Shown here piece by piece: positions 1 through 5,131 of a stretch of DNA of 5,131 nucleotides. The translations under genes and the position numbers were made by a program. How positions within the stretch are numbered: position 1 is the stretch's first letter; every line of letters begins with the position of its first letter. The notes under the pieces are model-generated. The model did not search any database. It was not told where the DNA came from and saw only the letters and a program-made list of their open reading frames with translations. This stretch comes from Pseudomonadota bacterium (GTDB lineage Bacteria > Pseudomonadota > Alphaproteobacteria > Reyranellales > Reyranellaceae), in NCBI GenBank assembly GCA_023386865.1, contig JAEWIV010000223.1, positions 1 through 5,131 on the forward strand, given 5' to 3'.

Positions 1-127
1 CGCCCGGGCGGTCAATGTTCGTCCGGCTCAGCGGACCGGACTCCGGTCGCGGCGCTGCCGGGCATTGGACCGACGCCGCCTCGGCCGAACATGGCGATCT
101 CCTCGACATCATCCGTGAGAGCTGCGG
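1..127 (+). repeat. Perfect terminal inverted repeat, left arm (127 bp)
   Basis: Bases 1-127 are identical to the reverse complement of 5005-5131, checked base by base; the first mismatch is at 128 (C here, T in the other copy). The repeat lies within coding sequence, giving the first 38 in-window residues plus the preceding P-G-R-S of both Toprim genes. It starts at the window edge, so its outer end is not seen and the true repeat may be longer. The length equals a common assembler k-mer, see findings. Confidence 0.98.
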
Positions 128-911
128 CCTTCTCGGGTTCAAGGACGTTGCAGAGGAAGCACGTCGGTTCCTGTCGCTGCCGCGTCCCGAACCGGAGAAG
201 ACAAGGACGCCGGCTGGCAGGACGCGGGCGGTTGGTTCGCCCGAAGCAGCGCGTCGGCTCTTCGCCATGTCGCAGCCGATCGGCGGCACTCTTGCGGAGG
301 CCTACCTTGGAGGACGGTCGATAACGTCGCTCTCCGACGCCACCGCGTTACGCTTCCATCCACGATGCTACTACCGGCCCGACGAGCACTCAGCCACCGA
401 GATCTGGCCCGCGATGATCGCGTGCGTCACCGACTTGGCCGGACGGCAGACCGGCGCCCACCGCACCTGGCTTGCCCCGGACGGTTCGGGCAAGGCGCCG
501 ATCTGCACGCCACGACGCGCCATGGGCGACCTGCTTGGCCACGCGGTGCGCTTCGGCGTGCCATGCGAGGTAATGGCCGTCGGCGAAGGCATCGAGACGA
601 TGCTGTCGCTGCGCTGTGCACTGCCTGCCATGGCGATGGCAGCGGCGCTGTCGGCCACCCACCTCGCCGCGCTTCTGCTGCCGCCGATGCTGCTACGGCT
701 CTACATTGCCCGCGATGCTGATGCGGCGGGTGACATGGCGCTCGCGGCACTGACCAAACGCGCTGAAGCAGCGGGAATTGAAACGCTTGCCCTGTCGCCA
801 CAGGCAGGGGACTTCAACGCGGATCTCCGCACCTTCGGCCTCGGTGCTCTTCGGGCGGCGCTGCGCATCCAGCTCACGCCGCAGGACGGATGCTTTGTTC
901 CAGATGATTGA
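3..911 (+). CDS. DUF7146/Toprim domain protein, left copy, 5' partial
   Basis: A Toprim-fold protein of the type annotated DUF7146 plus Toprim, related to plasmid and phage primase-like proteins; its cellular role is not established. Numbered from the first in-window ATG at 15, residues 111-153 hold a conserved block (ALRFHPRCYY, WPAMI, TGAHRTWL). Residues 188-200 carry the Toprim glutamate motif (AVGEGIE, E191), and residues 230-240 carry the acidic DxD motif (YIARDADAAGD, D234 and D236). GDFN follows at 265-268. The frame stays open upstream of base 15, reading P-G-R-S before the methionine, and family members as I recall them have several tens of additional residues there. The real start therefore probably lies outside the window and base 15 is internal. 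The protein is colinear with the right copy to residue 291, then ends in an unrelated tail, GCFVPDD, which suggests its 3' end was replaced at the mobile-element junction. Catalytic activity as a primase is not shown; nucleotidyl-transfer chemistry is inferred from the fold. Confidence 0.85.
   Translation, partial: PGRSMFVRLSGPDSGRGAAGHWTDAASAEHGDLLDIIRESCGLLGFKDVAEEARRFLSLPRPEPEKTRTPAGRTRAVGSPEAARRLFAMSQPIGGTLAEAYLGGRSITSLSDATALRFHPRCYYRPDEHSATEIWPAMIACVTDLAGRQTGAHRTWLAPDGSGKAPICTPRRAMGDLLGHAVRFGVPCEVMAVGEGIETMLSLRCALPAMAMAAALSATHLAALLLPPMLLRLYIARDADAAGDMALAALTKRAEAAGIETLALSPQAGDFNADLRTFGLGALRAALRIQLTPQDGCFVPDD
128..887 (+). repeat. Diverged inverted repeat arm, left (paralogous gene body)
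   Basis: This stretch aligns without a gap to the reverse complement of 4245-5004. The encoded proteins match at 182 of 253 residues by hand count, with many synonymous differences. A 33-bp perfect block sits at 249-281 (partner 4851-4883), and a 25-bp perfect block at 591-615 covers the Toprim glutamate motif. The sharp drop from the perfect outer arm shows that the two parts of the arm have different histories. Confidence 0.9.
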
Positions 912-934
912 GCCGCTTCCAAACGCAACATAAC
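908..934 (+). promoter_or_regulatory. Weak candidate promoter for the rit operon
   Basis: TTGAGC at 908-913 (four of six to the -35 consensus) and CATAAC at 929-934 (four of six to the -10 consensus) are separated by 15 bp, shorter than the ideal 17. This is the most AT-rich part of the leader and the only place between the left Toprim stop and ritA where I see such a pair. It overlaps the stop codon of the left Toprim gene at 909-911. Readthrough from the Toprim gene is an equally good explanation for transcription. Confidence 0.2.
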
Positions 935-958
935 TTGATCACGGCGCCCGGTGCGGAA

Positions 959-990
959 GCTTGGGCCTCCACCTACACGGAGGCAAAAGC
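959..990 (+). promoter_or_regulatory. 12-8-12 inverted repeat covering the ritA ribosome binding site
   Basis: GCTTGGGCCTCC (959-970) and GGAGGCAAAAGC (979-990) are inverted repeats matching at 10 of 12 positions, with a central GG/AA mismatch and an 8-base spacer ACCTACAC (971-978). The right arm ends immediately before the ritA ATG at 991, and the Shine-Dalgarno sequence GGAGG (979-983) lies inside it. As RNA, the hairpin would hide the ribosome binding site and restrain ritA translation, and with it the coupled ritB and ritC. As DNA, two 12-bp arms around an 8-bp spacer resemble a tyrosine recombinase core site. Which role applies is not decidable from sequence. Confidence 0.6.
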
Positions 991-2238
991 ATGTTCGAAG
1001 AAATCTTCTTTCCCCGAACCGCCGACAAGTATCGAGCAGCGCCACTTGTCGACGAGCGCGAACGATATCTCGTTCATCTCAAGGAGAGTGGTGCCAGACG
1101 ACCGACTTTGCGAAAATGCGCCAACGATCAAGTGAGCTTGATGGGCCTTCTGAACCTGGAAGAAGGCGCCAGGGTCAGTGTCGACCAGATCGAGGCTGCC
1201 GCGGCGACCTGGTCGCGGCCGAAAGGACGGAGATGCATTCGAGCGGCATCTCCCAAGGCGCGCAAACGGTTCGTCAATCACGGGATCGGATGGCTTCGCT
1301 TTTTGCTCTGGCTCGATGAGCGCGGGAAACCAAGCCATTCCCATTGCGCCGAGGTTGCGACCTTCGAGAAATGGCTGCGCGACGAGCGCGGCTTGTCCGA
1401 CGAGACGGTTCAAAGCTACTGCGCGGCCGCCGATCGCTTCTTCTCCTGGTTAGTCGGGAGCGATGTCGCGCTGAGCGCCGTGCGGATGCACCACATCGAC
1501 GATGCGGTCGCCGCCGAGCACACGCGGGGAGCTTGGACTCGCCGGACCCTGCACGATTACGCGCAGCGCCTGAAGGCGTTCTTCTTGTTCGCCGAAGCCC
1601 GCGGTTGGTCCTCTTCCGGGCTGGCCGCGGGTATCATGCCGCCCCGCTTCATGGCGGACGAGACCGTCCCCAAGGGCGTGAGGCGCGAGGATGTCGTGCG
1701 CCTGCTCGCGTCCGTCGAGGGCGTTCGTGCTGTCGACAAGCGCGACCGGGCAATCCTGATGCTGTTCATCGCCTACGGGCTGAGGGTCGGAGAGGTTGGC
1801 GGCCTCCGGTTGGACGACCTGAACTGGGAAGGCGAGACGCTCCGTGTCCGCTGCCCAAAGCCGGGCCGAACGCATCACTGGCCGCTGTCGCCGGGGGTCG
1901 GGCACGCCGTCCTCCGGTACATCCGTGAAGCACGGCCCTCCGGCTTCGGGCGCAGCCTCTTCTTCACGTCGCGCGCGCCCATACGGCCGCTCACAAGGAG
2001 GACGCTGGACAAGATCGTTCGTGATCGCCTGGCGGCGATCGGCGTCGTCGACGGGCGGCGCGGTCCGCACGCGCTGCGGCATGCGGCGGCCCAGCATCTT
2101 CTGGATCAGGGCATGTCGATGAAGGTAATCGGGGACTTTCTTGGGCACCGCGATCCGTCTGCCACCGCGATCTACGCCAAGGTCAATCTCACCGCGCTCC
2201 GCGAGGTCGCGGCCCTCGATCTGGAGGGGCTGGCATGA
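991..2238 (+). CDS. ritA: Tyrosine recombinase RitA (first gene of RIT trio)
   Basis: Site-specific tyrosine recombinase of 415 residues, which would cleave and rejoin DNA through a covalent 3'-phosphotyrosine at the element's ends. An N-terminal extension of about 110 residues precedes a SAM-like core-binding domain (about 115-205), followed by the catalytic domain (about 226-400). The active site is complete: R265 (AYGLRVGE), K290 (CPKPGR), H360 and R363 (PHALRH), H386 (LGHRD) and nucleophile Y395 (AIYAKV). I chose ATG 991 because GGAGG at 979-983 is ideally spaced; an upstream in-frame TTG at 961 would add ten residues translated from the inverted repeat and has no good ribosome binding site. 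It is longer than the other two recombinases, as expected for the first gene of a trio. Its stop overlaps the ritB start by four bases. Assignment as a tyrosine recombinase is secure; the ritA name rests on operon position. Confidence 0.95.
   Translation: MFEEIFFPRTADKYRAAPLVDERERYLVHLKESGARRPTLRKCANDQVSLMGLLNLEEGARVSVDQIEAAAATWSRPKGRRCIRAASPKARKRFVNHGIGWLRFLLWLDERGKPSHSHCAEVATFEKWLRDERGLSDETVQSYCAAADRFFSWLVGSDVALSAVRMHHIDDAVAAEHTRGAWTRRTLHDYAQRLKAFFLFAEARGWSSSGLAAGIMPPRFMADETVPKGVRREDVVRLLASVEGVRAVDKRDRAILMLFIAYGLRVGEVGGLRLDDLNWEGETLRVRCPKPGRTHHWPLSPGVGHAVLRYIREARPSGFGRSLFFTSRAPIRPLTRRTLDKIVRDRLAAIGVVDGRRGPHALRHAAAQHLLDQGMSMKVIGDFLGHRDPSATAIYAKVNLTALREVAALDLEGLA
2223..2238 (+). promoter_or_regulatory. 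ritB ribosome binding site and ATGA coupling junction
   Basis: GGAGG at 2223-2227 lies seven bases before ATG 2235. The ritA stop TGA (2236-2238) and the ritB start share ATGA, a typical arrangement for translational coupling. A second in-frame ATG at 2238 is spaced ten bases from the same site and is less favoured. Confidence 0.8.
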
Positions 2239-3185
2239 TGCTGCGCGAGGCCATCGAGCACTATATCCTCTGGCGTCGGGCCCACGGCGCGAGGTTCTCA
2301 ACCGGGGCGAACCTGCTGCGTCGCTTCCTCGAATACGCCGACGGAGATGCTGCCTGCGACGCGGCCGCTACGGCACAGGTCCTGGCCTTTCTGGCCGGCA
2401 AGGGGCCGCTGACCCGGGACCGCCAGAACAAGTATTACGTTCTTGCCGGGTTCTGGCGCTATGCGATCAGCCGCGGGCATGCGAGCCGGTCGCCGCTCCC
2501 TGACAACGAGCCGAGATCGCCGGTCCGCGCCCCGCCCTACATCTACTCGCGCGACGAGCTGCGGCGTCTCTTCGATCCCGCGACCGTGGAGATGAGCCGA
2601 CGCGGCGCGGTTCAGTTGGACGCCGTGACGTTCCGGACCTTGCTCCTTCTCTTGTATGGAGCCGGGTTGCGCTTCAGCGAAGCGACGCGCCTGACGTTGG
2701 CGGACGTCGACCTGAAGGAAGCCGTCCTATCGGTGCGCGGCACGAAGTTCTTCAAGGACCGGCTGGTGCCGATTGGTCCGCAGCTCGCCAAGGCGCTGGT
2801 GGCCTATGTGGCTCAGCGTCGACATGACGGTCGTGCGCAAGATCGGGAAGCCTTTCTTCTCGCCAACCGCGACGGATCGCGGCTGGCCAGCAGCACCGTT
2901 CAAGCGGCGTTCGATAGCTTGCGGCGCATCACCGGCGTCCATCGCACGGGAGGCGGGAGACGAATCCCACGCCTCCATGATCTCCGGCATAGCTTCGCGG
3001 TCCACAGCCTGACCGCCTGGTATCGCGAGGGCGCCGATGTGCAGCGGCGGTTGCCGCTGCTCGCCACCTATCTCGGCCATGCCGATCTCGAAGGCACGAA
3101 GGTCTATCTGACGATGACGCCCGAGCTTCTGCACCAGGCGTCGCTGCGCTTCGCGCGCTATGCGGAAGGAGGCGGCGATGCGTGA
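2235..3185 (+). CDS. ritB: Tyrosine recombinase RitB (second gene of RIT trio)
   Basis: Site-specific tyrosine recombinase of 316 residues. A short core-binding region (about 1-85, including EYADGD and FWRYAISRGHA) is followed by the catalytic domain (about 104-300). The catalytic set is complete: R146 (YGAGLRFSE), K171 (RGTKFFKDRLVP), H248 and R251 (RLHDLRHSF), H282 (YLGHADLEGT) and nucleophile Y291 (KVYLTM). The sequence is clearly different from RitA and RitC, so the trio is not a recent tandem duplication. The start overlaps the ritA stop and the end overlaps ritC by eight bases, placing the three products on one transcript in coupled amounts, in keeping with their acting together. The role of each protein within a RIT reaction is not known to me. 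Confidence 0.95.
   Translation: MMLREAIEHYILWRRAHGARFSTGANLLRRFLEYADGDAACDAAATAQVLAFLAGKGPLTRDRQNKYYVLAGFWRYAISRGHASRSPLPDNEPRSPVRAPPYIYSRDELRRLFDPATVEMSRRGAVQLDAVTFRTLLLLLYGAGLRFSEATRLTLADVDLKEAVLSVRGTKFFKDRLVPIGPQLAKALVAYVAQRRHDGRAQDREAFLLANRDGSRLASSTVQAAFDSLRRITGVHRTGGGRRIPRLHDLRHSFAVHSLTAWYREGADVQRRLPLLATYLGHADLEGTKVYLTMTPELLHQASLRFARYAEGGGDA
3166..3185 (+). promoter_or_regulatory. ritC ribosome binding site fixing the start at 3178
   Basis: AAGGAGG at 3166-3172 is a near-perfect Shine-Dalgarno sequence five bases before ATG 3178. It lies inside the last codons of ritB. It rules against the earlier in-frame ATG at 3160, which would place this sequence within the coding region and has no comparable site upstream. 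Confidence 0.85.
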
Positions 3186-4173
3186 GCTTGTAACCCTCGG
3201 CCCGTGGCTTCGACGCTTCCTCACCGAACACATCGTGACCGAGCGCAACTTGGCCCGGAACACCCGCACGAGCTATCGCGACACCTTCAGCCTGCTGCTC
3301 CCGTTCATCAGCGGCAAAGTGCGCAAGCCCGTGGACCGCCTGGCGGTCGCCGATCTGACGTCTGGGCGAATGCTGCAGTTCCTTGCGCACCTCGAGGAAG
3401 AGCGAGGCTGCTCCGCCCGCACCCGCAATCAGCGGCTCGCCGCCATCCGGGCGTTCGCCCGCTTCGTCGGCAGCCGCGATCCGGCCCAGGTCGAATGGTG
3501 TGGTCACATCCGGGCGATCGCGTCGAAGAAGTCCATGACCGAGCCGGTCGGGTGGCTGACCAGGCCGGAAATGGAAGCCATCTTGGGCGTCCCCAATCGG
3601 AAGACAGAGCGCGGCCGTCGCGAATATGCGCTCCTGCTCTTCCTCTACAACACCGGCGCACGGGTGTCCGAGGCGATCCAGCTGAAGGTGCGCGACTTGC
3701 AGATCAGGAGCGGCAACGGCGGCCATGATCTGGCGACCTTGCACGGAAAGGGCGGCAGGCTGCGGCAATGCCCGTTGTGGCCGGAAACCGAACGCGCCCT
3801 TGCCGGGGAGATCAGCGGTCGCGCCGCCGATCATGCCGTGTTCGTCAGCAGGCTCGGAGGGCCGTTTACACGCTTCGGGGTGTATCGGCTCGTCGAGCGC
3901 TGCGCGGCCCGGGTGCAGGACCTGGCCGGCAGGACGATAACTCCGCACGTGATCCGGCACACGACGGCCTGCCATCTCGTGCTCGCCGGCGTGGACATCA
4001 ACACGGTGCGCGCCTGGCTCGGCCATGTCTCGATAAGCACCACCAACATCTATGCCGAGATCGACCTCACGACAAAGGTGAGCGCGGTCGCCCTTTGCGA
4101 GGTGGGTCAGCCGCAGCCGGTGCGCTCGTGGAAGGAGGACAAGGACCTCATGGCCTTCCTGAAATCCTTGTGA
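3178..4173 (+). CDS. ritC: Tyrosine recombinase RitC (third gene of RIT trio)
   Basis: Site-specific tyrosine recombinase of 331 residues from ATG 3178. The SAM-like core-binding domain covers about residues 1-103 (NTRTSYRDTFSLLLPF, then RTRNQRLAAIRAFARF), and the catalytic domain about 123-306. The active site is complete: R162 (NTGARVSE), K191 (HGKGGRLR), H257 and R260 (PHVIRHT), H283 (WLGHVSISTT) and nucleophile Y292 (NIYAEI). This domain is the closest of the three to the XerC/D-like integrase pattern. The gene starts eight bases before the ritB stop at 3185 and ends 29 bases before the stop of the convergent Toprim gene, so transcription leaving ritC would enter that gene antisense unless terminated in between. 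There is no sign of frameshift or decay. Confidence 0.95.
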   Translation: MRELVTLGPWLRRFLTEHIVTERNLARNTRTSYRDTFSLLLPFISGKVRKPVDRLAVADLTSGRMLQFLAHLEEERGCSARTRNQRLAAIRAFARFVGSRDPAQVEWCGHIRAIASKKSMTEPVGWLTRPEMEAILGVPNRKTERGRREYALLLFLYNTGARVSEAIQLKVRDLQIRSGNGGHDLATLHGKGGRLRQCPLWPETERALAGEISGRAADHAVFVSRLGGPFTRFGVYRLVERCAARVQDLAGRTITPHVIRHTTACHLVLAGVDINTVRAWLGHVSISTTNIYAEIDLTTKVSAVALCEVGQPQPVRSWKEDKDLMAFLKSL

Positions 4174-4202
4174 GTGAGAAGGACGGTCCGGCCTCCCATC
4201 TG
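4174..4202. other. 29-bp convergent intergenic gap between ritC and right Toprim gene
   Basis: The gap holds the only non-coding bases at the right side of the element. GGACGG (4181-4186) could pair with CCGTCC (4208-4213, inside the neighbouring gene) over a 21-base loop, and GGACGGTCC at 4181-4189 is a small palindrome. Neither is followed by a T run, so neither can be called a terminator with confidence. CATCTG at 4197-4202 is a possible right end of the mobile element. Confidence 0.4.
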
Positions 4203-5129
4203 TCACTCCGTCCGGATCTTCCCCTGGCATGCGAAGCGAACGACATCCTGCGGCGCGAGCTGGATGCGCAGCGCTGCCTGCACTGCATCGACGCCGAGTG
4301 CACGGAGGTCCTCGTTGAAATCGTCCCTCTCCGGAGACAGGGCGAGCGCCTCGATGCCCGCCGCTTCGGCGCGGTCGGTCAGCGTCGCAAACGCCATGTC
4401 ACCTGCGGCGTCGGCGTCGCGGGCGATGTAGAGCCGTCGCAGCGTCGGCGGGAGCAGAAGCGCGGCGAGGTGATTGGCCGAGAGCGCGGCGGCCATCGGC
4501 ATGACAGGCAGCGCGTAGCGCAGCGACAGCATCGTCTCGATTCCTTCGCCGACAGCGAGGACATCGTCGGCCGCGCCGAAGCGGACGGCATGGCCTAGGA
4601 GGCCGCCCATTGCTCGCCTGGGCGTGGAGACCGGCGCCTTGCCGAAGCCGCCCGGCGCAAGCCAGGTGCGATGCGCGCCGGTGATAGCGCCGGAAAGATC
4701 GGTCACGGCGGCGATCATCGCCGGCCAGGTCTCAGTCGGTGAGCCGTCGTCCTCGCGATAGTAGCAGCGCGGATGAAACCGCAGCGCGTCCGCATGGTGG
4801 ATAGCCTCGATGCCGCGATTGAACAAATAGGTCTCCACGAGCGTCCGGCGGATCGGCTGCGACATGGCGAAGAGCCGACGCGCCGCTTCCGGAGATCCGG
4901 CCGGAACGGGTGTGAGAACGGGCTTTGCGGTTGGGAACGGTTCGGCGCGCGGCAGACTCAGAAAGCGTCGTGCCTCGTCGACGACATCGCGGAACTCGAC
5001 GAAACCGCAGCTCTCACGGATGATGTCGAGGAGATCGCCATGTTCGGCCGAGGCGGCGTCGGTCCAATGCCCGGCAGCGCCGCGACCGGAGTCCGGTCCG
5101 CTGAGCCGGACGAACATTGACCGCCCGGG
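4203..5129 (-). CDS. DUF7146/Toprim domain protein, right copy, 5' partial
   Basis: Second Toprim-fold protein, convergent with the rit operon. From the in-window ATG at 5117 it runs 304 residues. It has the same order of blocks as its left paralogue: ALRFHPRCYY and TGAHRTWL at 111-153, the Toprim glutamate motif AVGEGIE at 188-194 (E191), and DxD at D234 and D236 (IARDADAAGD), with DDFN at 265-268. It aligns to the left copy without a gap for 291 residues: 38 of 38 identical at the start, then 182 of 253. Its C-terminus continues with DVVRFACQGKIRTE; the DVVRF step looks more like an original family ending than the tail of the left copy. The frame is open beyond the ATG to the window edge (P-G-R-S again), so the true start is probably outside. 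Function is inferred only from the fold. Confidence 0.85.
   Translation of the reverse strand, partial: PGRSMFVRLSGPDSGRGAAGHWTDAASAEHGDLLDIIRESCGFVEFRDVVDEARRFLSLPRAEPFPTAKPVLTPVPAGSPEAARRLFAMSQPIRRTLVETYLFNRGIEAIHHADALRFHPRCYYREDDGSPTETWPAMIAAVTDLSGAITGAHRTWLAPGGFGKAPVSTPRRAMGGLLGHAVRFGAADDVLAVGEGIETMLSLRYALPVMPMAAALSANHLAALLLPPTLRRLYIARDADAAGDMAFATLTDRAEAAGIEALALSPERDDFNEDLRALGVDAVQAALRIQLAPQDVVRFACQGKIRTE
4245..5004 (-). repeat. Diverged inverted repeat arm, right (paralogous gene body)
   Basis: Inverted, gapless partner of 128-887, coding for residues 39-291 of the right Toprim protein. Its inner limit is where the two proteins cease to align, after the shared PQD near 4245. The absence of any insertion or deletion over 760 bp, despite roughly a quarter of residues differing, shows both copies have been kept under coding constraint. 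Confidence 0.9.
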
Positions 5130-5131
5130 CG
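5005..5131 (-). repeat. Perfect terminal inverted repeat, right arm (127 bp)
   Basis: Exact reverse complement of 1-127, ending at the window edge. It encodes the first residues of the right Toprim gene seen in the window. Because the window stops inside the coding frame, the outer limit of the repeat is unknown. Confidence 0.98.

Larger units (their letters stand above)
901..4202 (+). mobile_element. Recombinase-in-trio (RIT) element, approximate limits
   Basis: Three consecutive, overlapping, same-strand tyrosine recombinase genes of distinct subtypes define a RIT element, a described class of bacterial mobile element. Content is certain; limits are not. On the left, homology between the two Toprim copies stops after base 887. 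On the right, the convergent Toprim gene ends at 4203. Within these limits a short inverted pair, CAGATG at 901-906 and CATCTG at 4197-4202, marks possible ends and gives a 3.3 kb unit, but a 6-bp match is weak and published RIT ends are longer imperfect inverted repeats. No target duplication could be identified. The element carries no cargo besides its recombinases. Confidence 0.75.

Noticed and set aside
961..990. TTG at 961 as the ritA start
   Set aside because: The ten extra residues come from the inverted repeat, and no Shine-Dalgarno sequence precedes it; ATG 991 has GGAGG at ideal spacing.
908..1319. Plus-strand open frames at 908-1135 and 951-1319
   Set aside because: They overlap the leader and ritA in other frames, have weak starts and no recognisable composition or motif.
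1450..2301. Minus-strand open frame of 283 residues
   Set aside because: Antisense shadow of the catalytic domain of ritA; no motif and no plausible ribosome binding site seen.
3160..3177. ATG 3160 as the ritC start
   Set aside because: AAGGAGG at 3166-3172 lies downstream of it and serves ATG 3178; the six extra residues are the ritB tail read in another frame.
4181..4213. GGACGG ... CCGTCC as a bidirectional terminator between ritC and the right Toprim gene
   Set aside because: Only six pairs with a 21-base loop, no T run on either strand, and the right half lies in coding sequence; chance pairing is likely in GC-rich DNA.
2929..4230. Long minus-strand open frame of 433 residues
   Set aside because: It lies antisense to ritB and ritC, whose domains and catalytic residues are clear. 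Its translation is low-complexity, rich in R, G, P and H, with no recognisable motif, as expected for a reverse frame in GC-rich coding DNA.
1..5131. The 127-bp inverted ends as transposon terminal repeats of a 5.1 kb transposon
   Set aside because: The repeats are internal coding sequence of two paralogous genes whose frames continue out of the window, there is no DDE transposase, and no flanking duplication can be seen. Tyrosine recombinases do not require such ends.
1..5131. tRNA, other RNA genes or CRISPR array
   Set aside because: Almost every base is coding; the non-coding stretches (912-990 and 4174-4202) are too short and no repeat array or cloverleaf sequence was seen.

Overview
The window is a compact, GC-rich (about two thirds G+C by eye), fully coding stretch that looks alphaproteobacterial. 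The basis is its base composition and two flanking genes of the DUF7146/Toprim type, which I associate with alphaproteobacterial plasmids and integrative elements. I cannot name a species.

Layout: (1) bases 1-911, plus strand, a DUF7146/Toprim protein cut off at its 5' end by the window edge; (2) bases 912-990, a short leader with a strong inverted repeat over the ribosome binding site; (3) bases 991-4173, plus strand, three overlapping tyrosine recombinase genes forming a complete recombinase-in-trio (RIT) operon, here called ritA, ritB and ritC; (4) bases 4203-5131, minus strand, a second DUF7146/Toprim gene convergent with the operon and also cut off at its 5' end by the window edge. No RNA gene, CRISPR array, transposase or resistance gene was seen.

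The two Toprim genes are gapless paralogues in inverted orientation: base i pairs with base 5132-i from 1 to 887. The outermost 127 bp of each arm are perfectly identical. From base 128 inward, identity falls abruptly to about 72% at protein level (182 of 253 residues by hand count). The left gene leaves the alignment at codon 291, and the RIT operon sits entirely in the spacer between the two 3' ends.

The recombinase trio is a known class of mobile element, and all three proteins keep the full R-K-HxxR-H-Y active site, so the element looks functional. The less ordinary feature is its position between two convergent, inverted Toprim paralogues with identical 5' portions. This arrangement could let the gene bodies be exchanged by inversion. 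A caution is that 127 bp is exactly the usual largest k-mer of a common short-read assembler, so the window may be a whole contig that broke inside a longer repeat. The true repeat probably continues outward, and linkage beyond both edges is unknown.
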